DNA of 64,000 bases from Archangium violaceum (GCF_016859125.1 NZ_CP069338.1:3560501-3624500), one strand, 5' to 3'. Positions 26,601 through 35,321 are shown, numbered from the stretch's first letter. Notes: generated from the letters alone by a model not told the origin. Program-made: numbers and translations.

Positions 26601-26826
26601 CCGGAGAGGCGATCCACAGCGCGTCGCGTACCTCCGGGCGCTCGAGCAGGACACGGAGCCGCTCCCGCACGCGTTCCCGGTCCCTCTGCACGGCGGCCCC
26701 GCTCTCCGAGGACCCGGAGCGCCAGGCCTCCAAGCCCTGGCCCCAGTCCAGCCACTCGGCGAGCGGGAGGAGCGGTGTGCGCAGCGCGAAGAAGCCGTCG
26801 GGATGGTGGGAGTGCGAATCGCTCAC
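23623..26826 (-). CDS. lanB: Class I lantibiotic dehydratase (LanB), full length
   Basis: A 1067-residue dehydratase. The N-terminal glutamylation domain (about 60-700; for example PFGLFAGCSMGLL, ARAHLEGKARAYHL, NLLCRPVLRQQEIAFLGNSG) uses glutamyl-tRNA to activate Ser/Thr. The C-terminal elimination (SpaB_C) domain (about 780-1050; AWLYAKLYTGTASADVLL, WFFLRYGDPDWHVRLRF, REVERYGGDEGVELAERLF) removes glutamate to give dehydro residues. Both halves are in one chain, unlike split LanBs of thiopeptides, so a true lanthipeptide product is expected. The start is GTG (26826); no better ATG is nearby. It is co-translated with LanC, and the operon converges on the precursor operon. No precursor-like ORF was found upstream on this strand. 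Confidence 0.92.
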   Translation of the reverse strand: MSDSHSHHPDGFFALRTPLLPLAEWLDWGQGLEAWRSGSSESGAAVQRDRERVRERLRVLLERPEVRDALWIASPDLEASLPYWLSAPEGERGQKVERALVRYLSRLCSRPTPFGLFAGCSMGLLGEETRLRLAGREAYRRHTRLDMDYLFALAEGLAREPELRAALPWRPGSSLYRAAGRLRYARAHLEGKARAYHLVAVEPSDYLLETLERARPGAKPGELAAALVSEDISAEEAAGFIDQLIEAQLLESDLPPRVTGEEPIHAMISLLRGLPPGGGAAARLEAARDVLAEIDAAGLGVPPSRYRDVARGLEGLPAPVELPRLFQVDMVKPAPGATLGRRVAAELWRGVEVLRRLVLPQDEELARFRDAFRSRYEGREVPLLEALDEESGIGFGNADERLAEGAPLLEGLRFPSPEPTVSVRPAVAGLLLRKVDEARRAGALELQLSPEELDTLLPGTPPRLPDSLSVMATLIGTPERLAEGDYSVALEGVAGPSGMRLLGRFCHADPELHRHVEAHLRAEEALRPGAVFAEIVHLPEGRIGNLLCRPVLRQQEIAFLGNSGAPRESQLPLADLRLRVEGERVVLRSARLGREVIPRLTSAHNYGLRSLGVYRFLCALQAQGVVERLGWRWGVLEQSPFLPRVRCGRVVLARARWRLDTRELQSLGTLAGAALVEGLRTLVERRGLPRHVALVDGDNVLPLDLENVLCAETFVQLVKGRELAVLRELLPGPEALAVQGPEGAFVHELVVPFLRNPPEPSPTVAPQSSSTSVPKPRSFAPGSAWLYAKLYTGTASADVLLREHLAPFIEEVKDSGATGRWFFLRYGDPDWHVRLRFLGEPARLLGEVLPELSSRVESLTREGLVRRLVLDTYEREVERYGGDEGVELAERLFHHDSEAVLALMPMLAGGEEGADARWRLALYGCHRLLVELGLELEARLRVVRQARALMAHEHRLDKTLGAQLSARYREERRSLEELLLAPAGHPLAQGFGVLEHRSRALAPVVSELKALEQRGHLRVPLELLAGSYMHMHVNRMLRAAHRAQELVLYDFLSRLYESQAARARRLP

Positions 26827-27025
26827 CGTCCCCGCTTATAGTCCAACGACCTCGCGACGCACAGGTGGCGGAGCCTCAACGACGGTGAAGGGCTCGCGCG
26901 TGGTTCGAATCGAAGGCCGAGACATTCATGCCGTGAAGCATGGGCTTTTCCACGATCAAGTTCCGCGAAGGTACGCGGCGGCCTATTCATTTCGCGAAGT
27001 CAACCCGTGCTACTGGAGACACATC

Positions 27026-27973
27026 ATGACCTATCGCCATCTCGTCGACCCCGCGCTCGCGCCGATGCTCGAGAATGACTTCCCGACCCTCTCAGCGGCC
27101 AACCTGAAGGATGTCCGGGCCGCGGTGGTCCACCTGTTCGATTCGGGGCCCAGCCCGGCGATTCGCTCCGTGGTGCGGGTGCGCACCCGCGACGGAAGCC
27201 CGGATGTCCGTCTGATCATCCACACCCCTCACGGTGGTGGTACGAATCGACCGGCCATCTTCTTCATCCATGGCGGAGGCATGGTGCTCGGCGATGCGGC
27301 GATGGGCGAGAGCGTCCATGGAGCGCTCGCACTGCGGCATGAGGCCGTCGTCGTCTCCGTCGACTATCGCCTCGCGCCGGAGACGCCCTTTCCGGGCGCC
27401 ATTGAAGATTGCTTCGCGGGCCTGAAGTGGCTGTTCGCCAATGCATCCGAACTCGGCGTCGACCCGTCCCGGGTGGTGCTGATGGGGGAGAGTGCCGGAG
27501 GGGGCCTGGCCGCGTCGCTCGCCCAGCTCTCGCGAGACGAGGGAGGCCCGCGGGCCCGCGCGCAGATCCTCATCTACCCGATGCTCGATCACCGCACGGG
27601 GAGCAAGGACGACCCGCACCCGAATCCCGTTACGGGCGAGTTCTCCTGGTCGCGCGAGAACAACCGCTTCGGCTGGAATGCGCTCCGCGGCGACTACGTC
27701 CCGACCGACGCGCGAGCAGGCCATTTCTCCGCGGCGCTCGGGCGGGACCTCTCCAACCTGCCGCCCGCCTTCATCGCGACGGGCTCGCTCGACCTCTTCT
27801 TCGAGGAGATACTCGAGTACTCGCGGCGGCTCTGCCGGGCGGGTGTGCCCGTCGAGCTCCACAGCTACCCCGGCGCCATCCATGGCTTCAACTCGGTGCC
27901 TGGCGCGTGGATGACGGAGAGCTTCAATCGGGACCTCGACGGCGCCTTGTCACGTGCTCTCGGCAAGAGGTGA
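27026..27973 (+). CDS. Alpha/beta hydrolase, hormone-sensitive-lipase type esterase
   Basis: A 315-residue esterase. The oxyanion-hole motif HGGG (IFFIHGGGMVLGD) is followed by the nucleophile motif GESAGGG, an Asp in TGSLDLFFEE, and the catalytic His in PGAIHGFNSVP: the full hormone-sensitive-lipase (family IV) triad. The ATG at 27026 has TGGAG upstream. It has no signal peptide, so it acts in the cytoplasm on small esters. It lies 200 bp from the divergent LanB gene; a role in the lanthipeptide pathway is possible but unsupported. Its 3' end overlaps the convergent CHAT protease gene by 24 bp. Confidence 0.85.
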   Translation: MTYRHLVDPALAPMLENDFPTLSAANLKDVRAAVVHLFDSGPSPAIRSVVRVRTRDGSPDVRLIIHTPHGGGTNRPAIFFIHGGGMVLGDAAMGESVHGALALRHEAVVVSVDYRLAPETPFPGAIEDCFAGLKWLFANASELGVDPSRVVLMGESAGGGLAASLAQLSRDEGGPRARAQILIYPMLDHRTGSKDDPHPNPVTGEFSWSRENNRFGWNALRGDYVPTDARAGHFSAALGRDLSNLPPAFIATGSLDLFFEEILEYSRRLCRAGVPVELHSYPGAIHGFNSVPGAWMTESFNRDLDGALSRALGKR

Positions 27974-30205
27974 TGAGGGCGCGGCCTCCTGCTCGAGGTG
28001 AAGGGCGGACAAGGCGAAGGGCAGGTACACCAGCCCGAGTGGGTTGAAGTCGTGTTGCAGGATGCCGAGACGCGCCTCGCGAATGGCTGCCCCCAGCGGC
28101 AGCTTGCGCCGCAGGAATGCATCGAGGAACCGGCTGCCGAAGGCAACCGCCAGCGGCTCGAAGATGGTGACCTCGGTCCCGATGACTCCCGCGGCTCCGG
28201 CCCGCTCCACGAAGCCCGACACCAGCTCGATGGCCTGTTCGGGCTCGAGCTCGGTGGTGTGGCAGCCGTTGATGAAGACCAGCGGATGGCGCGCTGGTTC
28301 GCTCCATTGGATGCCATGGGTCCTCAGGTTGTCCCGGAAGATGTACGGGTCCTCGAGTGGGCCGACCTGGAGGTAGGGCGCGCGAGTCGTGGGGTCGATC
28401 CCCCCATGGCAGTAGAAGTACACGAGGTGGCCCGGCTGGCGCAGCAGCGTGAGGGTCTGCTTGCGGCTGCGGGCCACCTGGATGGGTGCGACGCCGGACA
28501 GGACCCGCAGCCGCGCGACATGGTTGTCGCGCAACACGAAGTTGGGATCCTCGGAGACGGCGATGAGCATTCCGGGAGTCTCACGGAAGCGCAGCACGCC
28601 GGGCAGGTCGAACTGCCCCTGCTCGCCCTGGGTCGCCATGCCGAAGGGCAGCGACAGGGTGTGCCGGAAGCCCCAGAAGCCGCTCGGGCAGACCACCTCC
28701 AGGTCTCCCCGGTGGGGACAGTCACCCTGGAAGCAGGCGCTCGTCTCCAGCGGTTCGCTGGCCGCCGAGGCGCGGACGAACGCATCACACAGGGCGAGCT
28801 CCTTCACCGCTGTATCGAGGGGATGGTCGTAGAAGATCGACAGGGGGACCAGGTGGCGGGCCCCCTGCCGCAGGGCGAGCTGGATCTGCCCGGGGCGGCG
28901 CATCCGCTCGCGCAGCGCGTCCGCTCCATTCGCCCCCTGGCCGAGCCGCTCGGCCAGCAGATCATAGAGGCGATAGCCAATGCGTGCCATCCGCACGAGG
29001 TCCTCGCGCAACCGAGACACCGATTGCGTGCCCTGGTAGCGGTAGGGGGGAGGTGGGGAGACCGCCTCGTAACGCTCCGTGCTTCCCCAGGAGGCCTGCC
29101 GGAAGGCCTGTCGCGACAGGGCAATCATCTCCTGGAGCATGGGGTCATCGAGGTGCACCGAGGCGTGGTAGTCACCGCCTCCCACGAAGCGGAAGCCATG
29201 GGTGCCCTGATCGCCGTCGTTGAGCAGCACACTGAGCGTGGCGGAGCCGAGCTCCCGCAGGTGGGAGGGATGGAGCGTCCGGGAGAGGGCGTAGTCCACC
29301 CGGGAGCGCAACGCACCGCTCTGTCGCTGGGGCTGCTTCGCCACGGTGAGCACCACGTCACGTGACTGCACCAGGAGTCCTTCGTGGTGGATGTTGCAGC
29401 GCAGCCGGTAGGAGCCGGGCTCCTGGGGCGTACGGACCGGGAAGAACAGCCGCCGGGCCAGCAGCTCCCGCGTCGCGAGTGGCGGCGGTACCCAGGCCGG
29501 GCACTCCACCACGATGCGGCCATCGCCCTCGATGCGCAGCACGCCCCGCTCCGCACCCGGCTGCAGCGCGAGCCCTCCCGGGTTGCTGAACAAGAGCACC
29601 TGGAGCCGTGCTCCGGCCGGCAGGTCCTCGGGGAGGGACACGGGCTGGACCTCGATGGACCCCTCGACGAGTGCACCCACCTCCAACCAGAAGCAATACG
29701 CGTGGTCGGTGACGAGGCACTGGTCCTGGCTCAGCGGGCTCTCGGGCCGTTCGGCCTCACTGAGGCCGGTGTTCACGAGCCGGAAGGGAGGCTCCGCGAA
29801 GGAGAAGTCCATGGGCGGCTGCGGGGGCGGGTTGGTGAAGCGCGCCACCGGCACCGCCTTGGGACCCGTCACCCCAGGGAGCGGAGAGCGGAACTCCCCG
29901 TCCTTCTCCCTCGGGGCACTTCTCCACGAGTTGGCCACCCGCTCGATGTCCGCCTTCCTCGAGGGCCTGCTCTGCTGGAGATGGCTCCAGAAGAACAGGT
30001 TGATGTGCCCCTCGCGCTCCAGGCTGACGATGACTCGCGTGAGCTCGGATGTGGAAGGGCGCCGGTATCCCTCCCTCCAATCCCGGAGGGAGGGTCTTCC
30101 CAGGGAGCGGAGGAGGTCATCCAGGAAGTCCCTCAACGCCTCTCCTGGGAACAGGGACTCGAGCAGCAGCGCCAGTTCCAGGTGCCGCTTGTCTGGGTTC
30201 GCCAT
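27950..30205 (-). CDS. CHAT-domain caspase-like protease, partner of gasdermin
   Basis: A 751-residue protein. Residues 7-85 form a helical death-like/effector-associated domain (LELALLLESLFPGEALRDFL ... SHLQQSRPSRK), followed by a beta-rich middle region (about 150-310). The C-terminal half is a CHAT protease with the catalytic His about 600 (YFYCHGG) and Cys about 648 (FINGCHTTEL). Bacterial gasdermins are activated by such neighbouring proteases, which cut off a short inhibitory tail (known from Runella and myxobacterial systems). The gasdermin gene ends 45 bp upstream on the same strand, so the pair is one operon. The effector-associated domain is the likely sensor interface; the trigger, probably phage infection, is inferred. 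The 3' end overlaps the convergent esterase gene. Confidence 0.85.
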   Translation of the reverse strand: MANPDKRHLELALLLESLFPGEALRDFLDDLLRSLGRPSLRDWREGYRRPSTSELTRVIVSLEREGHINLFFWSHLQQSRPSRKADIERVANSWRSAPREKDGEFRSPLPGVTGPKAVPVARFTNPPPQPPMDFSFAEPPFRLVNTGLSEAERPESPLSQDQCLVTDHAYCFWLEVGALVEGSIEVQPVSLPEDLPAGARLQVLLFSNPGGLALQPGAERGVLRIEGDGRIVVECPAWVPPPLATRELLARRLFFPVRTPQEPGSYRLRCNIHHEGLLVQSRDVVLTVAKQPQRQSGALRSRVDYALSRTLHPSHLRELGSATLSVLLNDGDQGTHGFRFVGGGDYHASVHLDDPMLQEMIALSRQAFRQASWGSTERYEAVSPPPPYRYQGTQSVSRLREDLVRMARIGYRLYDLLAERLGQGANGADALRERMRRPGQIQLALRQGARHLVPLSIFYDHPLDTAVKELALCDAFVRASAASEPLETSACFQGDCPHRGDLEVVCPSGFWGFRHTLSLPFGMATQGEQGQFDLPGVLRFRETPGMLIAVSEDPNFVLRDNHVARLRVLSGVAPIQVARSRKQTLTLLRQPGHLVYFYCHGGIDPTTRAPYLQVGPLEDPYIFRDNLRTHGIQWSEPARHPLVFINGCHTTELEPEQAIELVSGFVERAGAAGVIGTEVTIFEPLAVAFGSRFLDAFLRRKLPLGAAIREARLGILQHDFNPLGLVYLPFALSALHLEQEAAPSSPLAEST

Positions 30206-30249
30206 GGTCGGTCCTTCTCCGCTCCAGCCTCACTCAGCCCGTGTCAGCG

Positions 30250-31050
30250 TTAGATGCCCTCGAGCTCCAGCAGGCCGCCCTCGTCGAGGAGGGTGGAATC
30301 GCCCGGCACGACACCGGTGGAGCTGTTGATCGCCATCGCGACGGCACCGGGCTGGGCGGTGAACAGGGTGATGTCCCCGTCCTTCACGCCCACCTCGAAG
30401 CACTTGAAGCCGAACACGAGCTGCTTGTCGCCCTTGTAGGTCACCGTGTTCTGCTGGCCCGCCGAGGCCTCCACCTTCAGCTTGCCGCCGACGACGTCCT
30501 GGAGCTGCGGCACATCGAGCTGGACGTCGCCGCCGCCCGACTTCTCGGCCGAGACGGTGAACTCGTTCGACTTGATGACCTCGGTAATCACATACAACCG
30601 GCCCTTGCCGAGCACGTACTGCTTCAGTACCGGGTTGTCGGCGTCCACCTCGGCCTTCTTGAGGAACTGCCCCACGGCCAGCGGCTCGACGGAGTCCGCG
30701 AGGACGTTGCTGAACTCGAAGCGCACCTTGCGCGCCTGTTGGTATTGGGCCTCGATGCCGGCCCCGGCGCCGAACTGCGCCAGGATGCCCTTGAGGATGT
30801 TGATTCCGATGCTCAGCGACAGGTTGTCCGTCTTCTGTCCGTTGATACCCGCGGCGGCCTGGTCGCGGGTGGTGACCGGGGGATCGGCGGGCGGCCGGGT
30901 GATGAGCTTCTCGAGAGAACCGAGGTACTCCACGGTCCCGTTCTGACGCCCCAGCAGGTGCAGCGGCTGGATGTTCTCACGCGGGAGCCGGACGACGTTG
31001 TAGCCGAGACGCTTGAGATAGGTGGTAGCGGGATCGGTGCACAAACCCAT
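30250..31050 (-). CDS. Bacterial gasdermin (bGSDM), pore-forming death effector
   Basis: A 266-residue protein with the bacterial gasdermin N-terminus: MGLC with Cys4, the residue that is palmitoylated in characterised homologues, then YLKRLGYNVVRLPRENIQPL and HLLGRQNG. The body is beta-rich, as expected for the pore-forming fold. The last 20 or so residues (GVVPGDSTLLDEGGLLELEG) form the short autoinhibitory tail, and the protease cut probably falls just before or within it. After cleavage the protein oligomerises in the inner membrane and kills the cell, which aborts phage spread. It is followed by a CHAT protease gene, the typical activator. Assignment is from the N-terminal signature plus gene neighbourhood; bGSDM structures from the related genus Vitiosangium are known in the literature. 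Confidence 0.85.
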   Translation of the reverse strand: MGLCTDPATTYLKRLGYNVVRLPRENIQPLHLLGRQNGTVEYLGSLEKLITRPPADPPVTTRDQAAAGINGQKTDNLSLSIGINILKGILAQFGAGAGIEAQYQQARKVRFEFSNVLADSVEPLAVGQFLKKAEVDADNPVLKQYVLGKGRLYVITEVIKSNEFTVSAEKSGGGDVQLDVPQLQDVVGGKLKVEASAGQQNTVTYKGDKQLVFGFKCFEVGVKDGDITLFTAQPGAVAMAINSSTGVVPGDSTLLDEGGLLELEGI

Positions 31051-31397
31051 GGACTGCTCCTTCGAGAGTGATGAGGAAACATCCGGGGCTCCCCCCAGGG
31101 AACACCCGCCTGACGCGGGCGCTTGAACCTAGCACGCCACTTCGACTCGTCACTCACCTACAGCCACAGGGGAGGGAGGCCCGGGTAGGCGAGTGCCTCC
31201 AGGGGGCCGCACCGCCTCTACACCCGCACCCGTCAAACCACCGGGTAGACGGTGAAGCTTCGCCCATTGAGATACGCACTCCGGGCTCTGCGAGCTTGGG
31301 GGTTCTCTTGACGGATTTGTTGCTCGGCCCCCGGGCCCGTTCCACCACCATGCGCCGCTCGCGCTGCATGTGCAGTGCATCCACAGTTGAGGAGTCC
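31051..31397. other. Intergenic region between gasdermin and phytase genes
   Basis: 347 bp between divergent genes. No coding frame with convincing codon use is visible. It should hold both promoters. The only structures seen are a small inverted repeat (CTGCA TG TGCAG, about 31364-31375) near the phytase start and a TTGACG hexamer near 31310. Confidence 0.4.
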
Positions 31398-32963
31398 ATG
31401 TTCGCAAAGCGTTGTGTCCTGGGAAGCACCTCACTGGCGCTCGTGCTGGTTCCGCTCGTGTCGCTCGCCGAGTCTCCCGTCGTCATTCCTCCGAGCGCGG
31501 AGACACCCGTGTTGCACGGGTATGACGACGCACCGCGCACCCCGGACTCGGATGACCCGGCCATCTGGGTCCACCCGAGTCGTCCGGAGCGGGGCCTCGT
31601 CATTGGCGTGCTCAAGGAGGCCGGCCTGCAGGTCTACGATCTGCGGGGACGGGTGGTGCAGACGGTTCTGCCGCCGAACCGCCCGGCGCTCTCGGCCGAG
31701 GACCCCGCGGCTCCCGGTCCGAGGCCCGAGGCGGGGACCTCCGCGTGCCCGGAGAGCGAGAGCGGCGAGACGTTCGGACGCTTCAACAACGTGGACATCC
31801 AGTACGGCTTTCCGCTGCGCGGCGCGGATGGACGGGTCCGGAAGGTGGACCTGGCGGTGGTGACGGACCGTGGGTGTGACCGGCTTCGCATCTATGCCAT
31901 CGAGCCCGGGCGCGCGGGCGGACCGCTGTTCGATGTCACCGCGCGCACGGCGGGGCGCGTCTTTCCAGAGCGGTACGTGCAGCCGTCTCCCTTCCAGCCC
32001 ACCGGAGAGCCGGTGGGCTCGCGGCCCAATCCGCTGGATGACCAGAGCACGGCCTACGGGCTCGGGCTGTACCACGACCCCTCCGACCGCTTTCACGCGT
32101 TCGTGACGCAGCGCAGCCGCAGTGTGGTCGCCTGGCTCGAGTTGTACGAGGCGGGTACGGAGCAGGTGGGCTACCGGAAGGTGCGCGAGTTCCGTTTCAA
32201 CCCGCGCTTCTCGCTCCCCGCGCCGGACGGCCGCGGACAGCTGTCGTGGTCGCCCTGCCGGGAGGAGCCGGCGGAGGATCCGCAGTTCGAGGGGCTCGTG
32301 GTGGACCAGCGGGAGGGCATCCTCTACGCGGCGCAGGAGGTGGTGGGGCTGTGGAAGGTGCCGCTGAGCGCGTCGCTCCCGCGCGTGGTGGACGTCCCGC
32401 CGAGCCGCCTCATCGAGCCGGTGAAGTCCTTCGGGGCTCCGTATTGGGCCGTCCCGGATGACGGCGAATACGCCTGTGAGCTGGAGGCTCCGGCCGAGGC
32501 GCCCGAGGGAACCATCGCCGTGCCGGGCAACCCGGCGGTAGGTGGCAAGCACCTGGAGGCGGACGTCGAGGGGCTCGCGCTGTACTACAGGGAGGACGAG
32601 GAGGGTTACCTCCTCGTCTCCAGCCAGGGAGACGACACGCTCCACATCTATGACCGCGAGGGGGGATGGACGCGCGAGCGCGGCAATCGCCATCTCGGGA
32701 GCTTCCAGGTGGAAGGCGTGGGCGAGACGGATGGGCATGACGTGGTGAACGTGCCCATGGGGCCCTATTTCCCGAGGGGGCTCGTCGTCCTGCAGACGGG
32801 CAAGGCCCCGCCACCGCCGAGCACCGAGCCGGTGAATGGCTACGAGTACGATGGCTCGACGCAGTTCAAGCTCGTGCGCTGGGACGACATCGCGGAGGCG
32901 GTGCCTCCCGGCTTCAAGGTGGACACGGACGGTTACGACCCGCGTGACCCGCACGACGACTGA
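31398..32963 (+). CDS. Secreted beta-propeller phytase
   Basis: A 521-residue protein with a signal peptide (MFAKRCVLGSTSLALVLVPL, cut near residue 24) and the beta-propeller phytase layout: TPDSDDPAIWVHPSRPERGL, a long acidic insert, NNVDIQYGF, TDRGCDRLRIYAIE, DPQFEGLVVDQREGILYAAQE, LEADVEGLALYYRE and the C-terminal QGDDTLHIYDR. These segments carry the Asp/Glu residues that bind calcium and the phosphate substrate. It hydrolyses phytate outside the cell to obtain phosphate. The ATG at 31398 has GAGGAG upstream. It is a single gene, so regulation by phosphate would be expected, but no Pho box was identified. Confidence 0.88.
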   Translation: MFAKRCVLGSTSLALVLVPLVSLAESPVVIPPSAETPVLHGYDDAPRTPDSDDPAIWVHPSRPERGLVIGVLKEAGLQVYDLRGRVVQTVLPPNRPALSAEDPAAPGPRPEAGTSACPESESGETFGRFNNVDIQYGFPLRGADGRVRKVDLAVVTDRGCDRLRIYAIEPGRAGGPLFDVTARTAGRVFPERYVQPSPFQPTGEPVGSRPNPLDDQSTAYGLGLYHDPSDRFHAFVTQRSRSVVAWLELYEAGTEQVGYRKVREFRFNPRFSLPAPDGRGQLSWSPCREEPAEDPQFEGLVVDQREGILYAAQEVVGLWKVPLSASLPRVVDVPPSRLIEPVKSFGAPYWAVPDDGEYACELEAPAEAPEGTIAVPGNPAVGGKHLEADVEGLALYYREDEEGYLLVSSQGDDTLHIYDREGGWTRERGNRHLGSFQVEGVGETDGHDVVNVPMGPYFPRGLVVLQTGKAPPPPSTEPVNGYEYDGSTQFKLVRWDDIAEAVPPGFKVDTDGYDPRDPHDD

Positions 32964-33014
32964 GCCCCGAGAGGTGCCTTGACACCCTCCCGGGGCCCTC
33001 CAGGTGTCCGGCAC

Positions 33015-35099
33015 TCAGGGCGAGCTGGCGGTCTTCTTCATGCAGTCGCGGAGCGCCCGCTCCCCGAACTGGTGCCGGAGGAGCTTCGTCCCCGCTTCGA
33101 GCCCCTGTTCCAGCCGGGTGTCACGCGCGGGGTCCTCGCCCCTGGCTCTGCTCAGGGCCAGGGCGTATCGCGAGCGGGATTCGCACAGCAGTGCGGCATT
33201 CCGCGTGTGCTGGCCCAGCATGAGGAGGGCGGCGCCGAGGTTGCCCTGGCGGGATGCCCACTCCTGGGGCGTCAGCTCGGGGAGCTCGACCTCGAGCGAG
33301 GCACGCAAGGCCTCCACCGCCTGCTGGAGCTGCGCCCGGTTGGGGCTCCGGCTCTCGAGCGCCAGCAGGGTGTTGCCCAGGGCGTATTGTGTCAGGGCCC
33401 AGTGCCAGGGAACTCGCTCCCGGGTCCTTTCCTCCAGGGCAGCCTGGTAGGCGGCCTTCGCCTCTTCGAGGAGGCGCGTCCCGGGTTGGCGCATTCCAAG
33501 CACCAGGAGTGTGTCTCCCAGGTGGGTCTGGGTCTCTGCCCACAATAGGGGCGCATGTTGCCGGGGCATCTCGCTCAGGGCCGAGCGATAGGCGGCGACG
33601 GCCCGCTCGAGGCCTGCCGTGCCGAGCTCTTGTGGATGGGGGCCCCTGAGGGTGTCTCCCCGGTTGGAGTGCTTCTTGGCGCGTGCGAGGGCCTCGTGCC
33701 ACCCCGCGGGCTGCGGTCTGACCAGCATCAGCCGGACGCGCTCGGGACGCAGGTAGGTGCGCAGGTAATCGGCCAGTTCCGTCTCGGAGGTGATGAGGGT
33801 CTGAATCTGCTGCCGCTGGATGTTGATGTGATCCGGCCGACCCGTTGCACGCAGGGTCATGGCCATGTGGTCGGTGGGAATTTTTTTCGCCAACTCCTGG
33901 AGGAGTTGGTTTCCGTACGCGGCAAGTGCGCGTCTCGCATGGTCGATGCTGTCCGGGCTCAACACGCGAGCGAGCCTTTCCTGGACCCGTCGCACGAGCG
34001 CCTGCGCCTCATCCGTGTCTCGAACGTCCACCTGCGCGGCGAGCAGCATCATGCCATCCGTCATGTGGTCCTTGACCTCGAAATGGAGGACCCGGGGAGA
34101 GGCTTCGAGCTCTCTTCGCAACACTTCCTCGAACAGGGCTCGGGTGAACTGGAAATGGAAGACCTTTCCCGAGAAGACGCCGGGCATCGTCCAGGCCATG
34201 TACAGACGTGGAGACTGCACGGGCCCTTCCAGCTGCACCATGGGAGTACCGGGAGGCGGCTCCTGGGGAATGGGAGGTGCGATGCGCCGCACCGGGGGAA
34301 CAGGCGTGGATGCATCCGTTCCGGTGAGGCCCACGAAGGCCTGCGCCACTTCGAACTTCGCATCCGTGGCGGACAGGGGGCCGGCCACCACCACCACGGC
34401 GTGGGCGGGGGTGTAGTGTTGTTTGACGAAGGCGCGCACGTCCTCCAGGGTGAGGCGCTCGACCGACTCGGGAGTGCCCATGGGGACACGGCCATAGGGA
34501 TGGCCTGGCAGCAGTCGCTCGTACAGCCACCACGTCATGATGCCACCGGGGAGGTCCTGCTGGCGCAGCCTCTCCGCGAGCAGGCTGCGCTGGTGCAGGA
34601 ATTCGGCCTCGGTGAGCTGGCCCAGGGGGTCTTTCATCCGCTGTGCCTCCACCGACAGCACCCGTGAGAGCTTTTCCGGGGGAATCGTGAGGATGAAATC
34701 CGTGGTGTCATGGGTGAAGGAGGGGTGGATTCGAGCGCCTTCGAATTCCAATTGCGGCTGGAGTGGCAGGGACGGGTGCTTCTGGTGGCGCGTGAGGGTG
34801 AGAAAGGCGGACAGGTGCGCCAGACCCTCCTTGCCCGCGGGGTCATCCGTGGCGCCCACCCGGTAGGACACGGTCATGGAGACCTCGGCGGCACCGGGGA
34901 CTTCATTCACCAGCAAGCGCATCCCACTGGGGTACGTCACGAAGGCACCCCGGACGGCGGGGGGCTCCAGCGGTGGCTCGCTCCGAGAGGACGAGGAGGT
35001 CGCGCAGCCCGAGGGGACGAGCAGCAGCAGGACGGCGGTGAGCATCATCCAGACGAGCCGGGCCGCGGTACGGGAGCGGGGGCTGGGACGAACTTTCAT
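33015..35099 (-). CDS. M16-like (inactive) peptidase lipoprotein with TPR C-terminus
   Basis: A 694-residue lipoprotein: a signal with the lipid-modified Cys32 (LLLLVPSGC), an M16-type insulinase/processing-peptidase N-domain and second domain (about 50-480), then a TPR-like helical region (about 500-690; repeats such as AEGTQ-type pairs ETQTHLGDTLLVLGMRQPG and TQYALGNTLLALESRSPN). The catalytic motif HxxEH is degenerate: the matching stretch is EGLAHLSAFL, where His95 remains but the Glu and second His are gone. So it should not bind zinc and is probably a binding or scaffold subunit. ATG 35099 is used; an in-frame start at 35132 is further upstream. No active M16 partner lies beside it. Confidence 0.75.
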   Translation of the reverse strand: MKVRPSPRSRTAARLVWMMLTAVLLLLVPSGCATSSSSRSEPPLEPPAVRGAFVTYPSGMRLLVNEVPGAAEVSMTVSYRVGATDDPAGKEGLAHLSAFLTLTRHQKHPSLPLQPQLEFEGARIHPSFTHDTTDFILTIPPEKLSRVLSVEAQRMKDPLGQLTEAEFLHQRSLLAERLRQQDLPGGIMTWWLYERLLPGHPYGRVPMGTPESVERLTLEDVRAFVKQHYTPAHAVVVVAGPLSATDAKFEVAQAFVGLTGTDASTPVPPVRRIAPPIPQEPPPGTPMVQLEGPVQSPRLYMAWTMPGVFSGKVFHFQFTRALFEEVLRRELEASPRVLHFEVKDHMTDGMMLLAAQVDVRDTDEAQALVRRVQERLARVLSPDSIDHARRALAAYGNQLLQELAKKIPTDHMAMTLRATGRPDHINIQRQQIQTLITSETELADYLRTYLRPERVRLMLVRPQPAGWHEALARAKKHSNRGDTLRGPHPQELGTAGLERAVAAYRSALSEMPRQHAPLLWAETQTHLGDTLLVLGMRQPGTRLLEEAKAAYQAALEERTRERVPWHWALTQYALGNTLLALESRSPNRAQLQQAVEALRASLEVELPELTPQEWASRQGNLGAALLMLGQHTRNAALLCESRSRYALALSRARGEDPARDTRLEQGLEAGTKLLRHQFGERALRDCMKKTASSP

Positions 35100-35321
35100 G
35101 ATGGAGAGTCCAGGGTTGATTCCGTGTTTCACGGAAGTGGGTGGCTACCCCCTGGAGCAGAAAATCCAGCCGGTGGTTACAGCGGGAAGGGTGACAGTTC
35201 TGTGAATGGCCGGGCCGGGCGCTCGTGCATGACCTGGAAGGTGTTGCCGAGATGTCACTGGCCGTCACGGGTTGTATTTCGTCGCTTCTCGAGTCATCTA
35301 TGGGGAAAAGAGCTGGAGGCG

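Noticed and set aside
26827-27025. Possible second lanthipeptide precursor upstream of LanB
   Set aside because: No short frame with leader-like and Ser/Cys-rich core was found on either strand in this gap.
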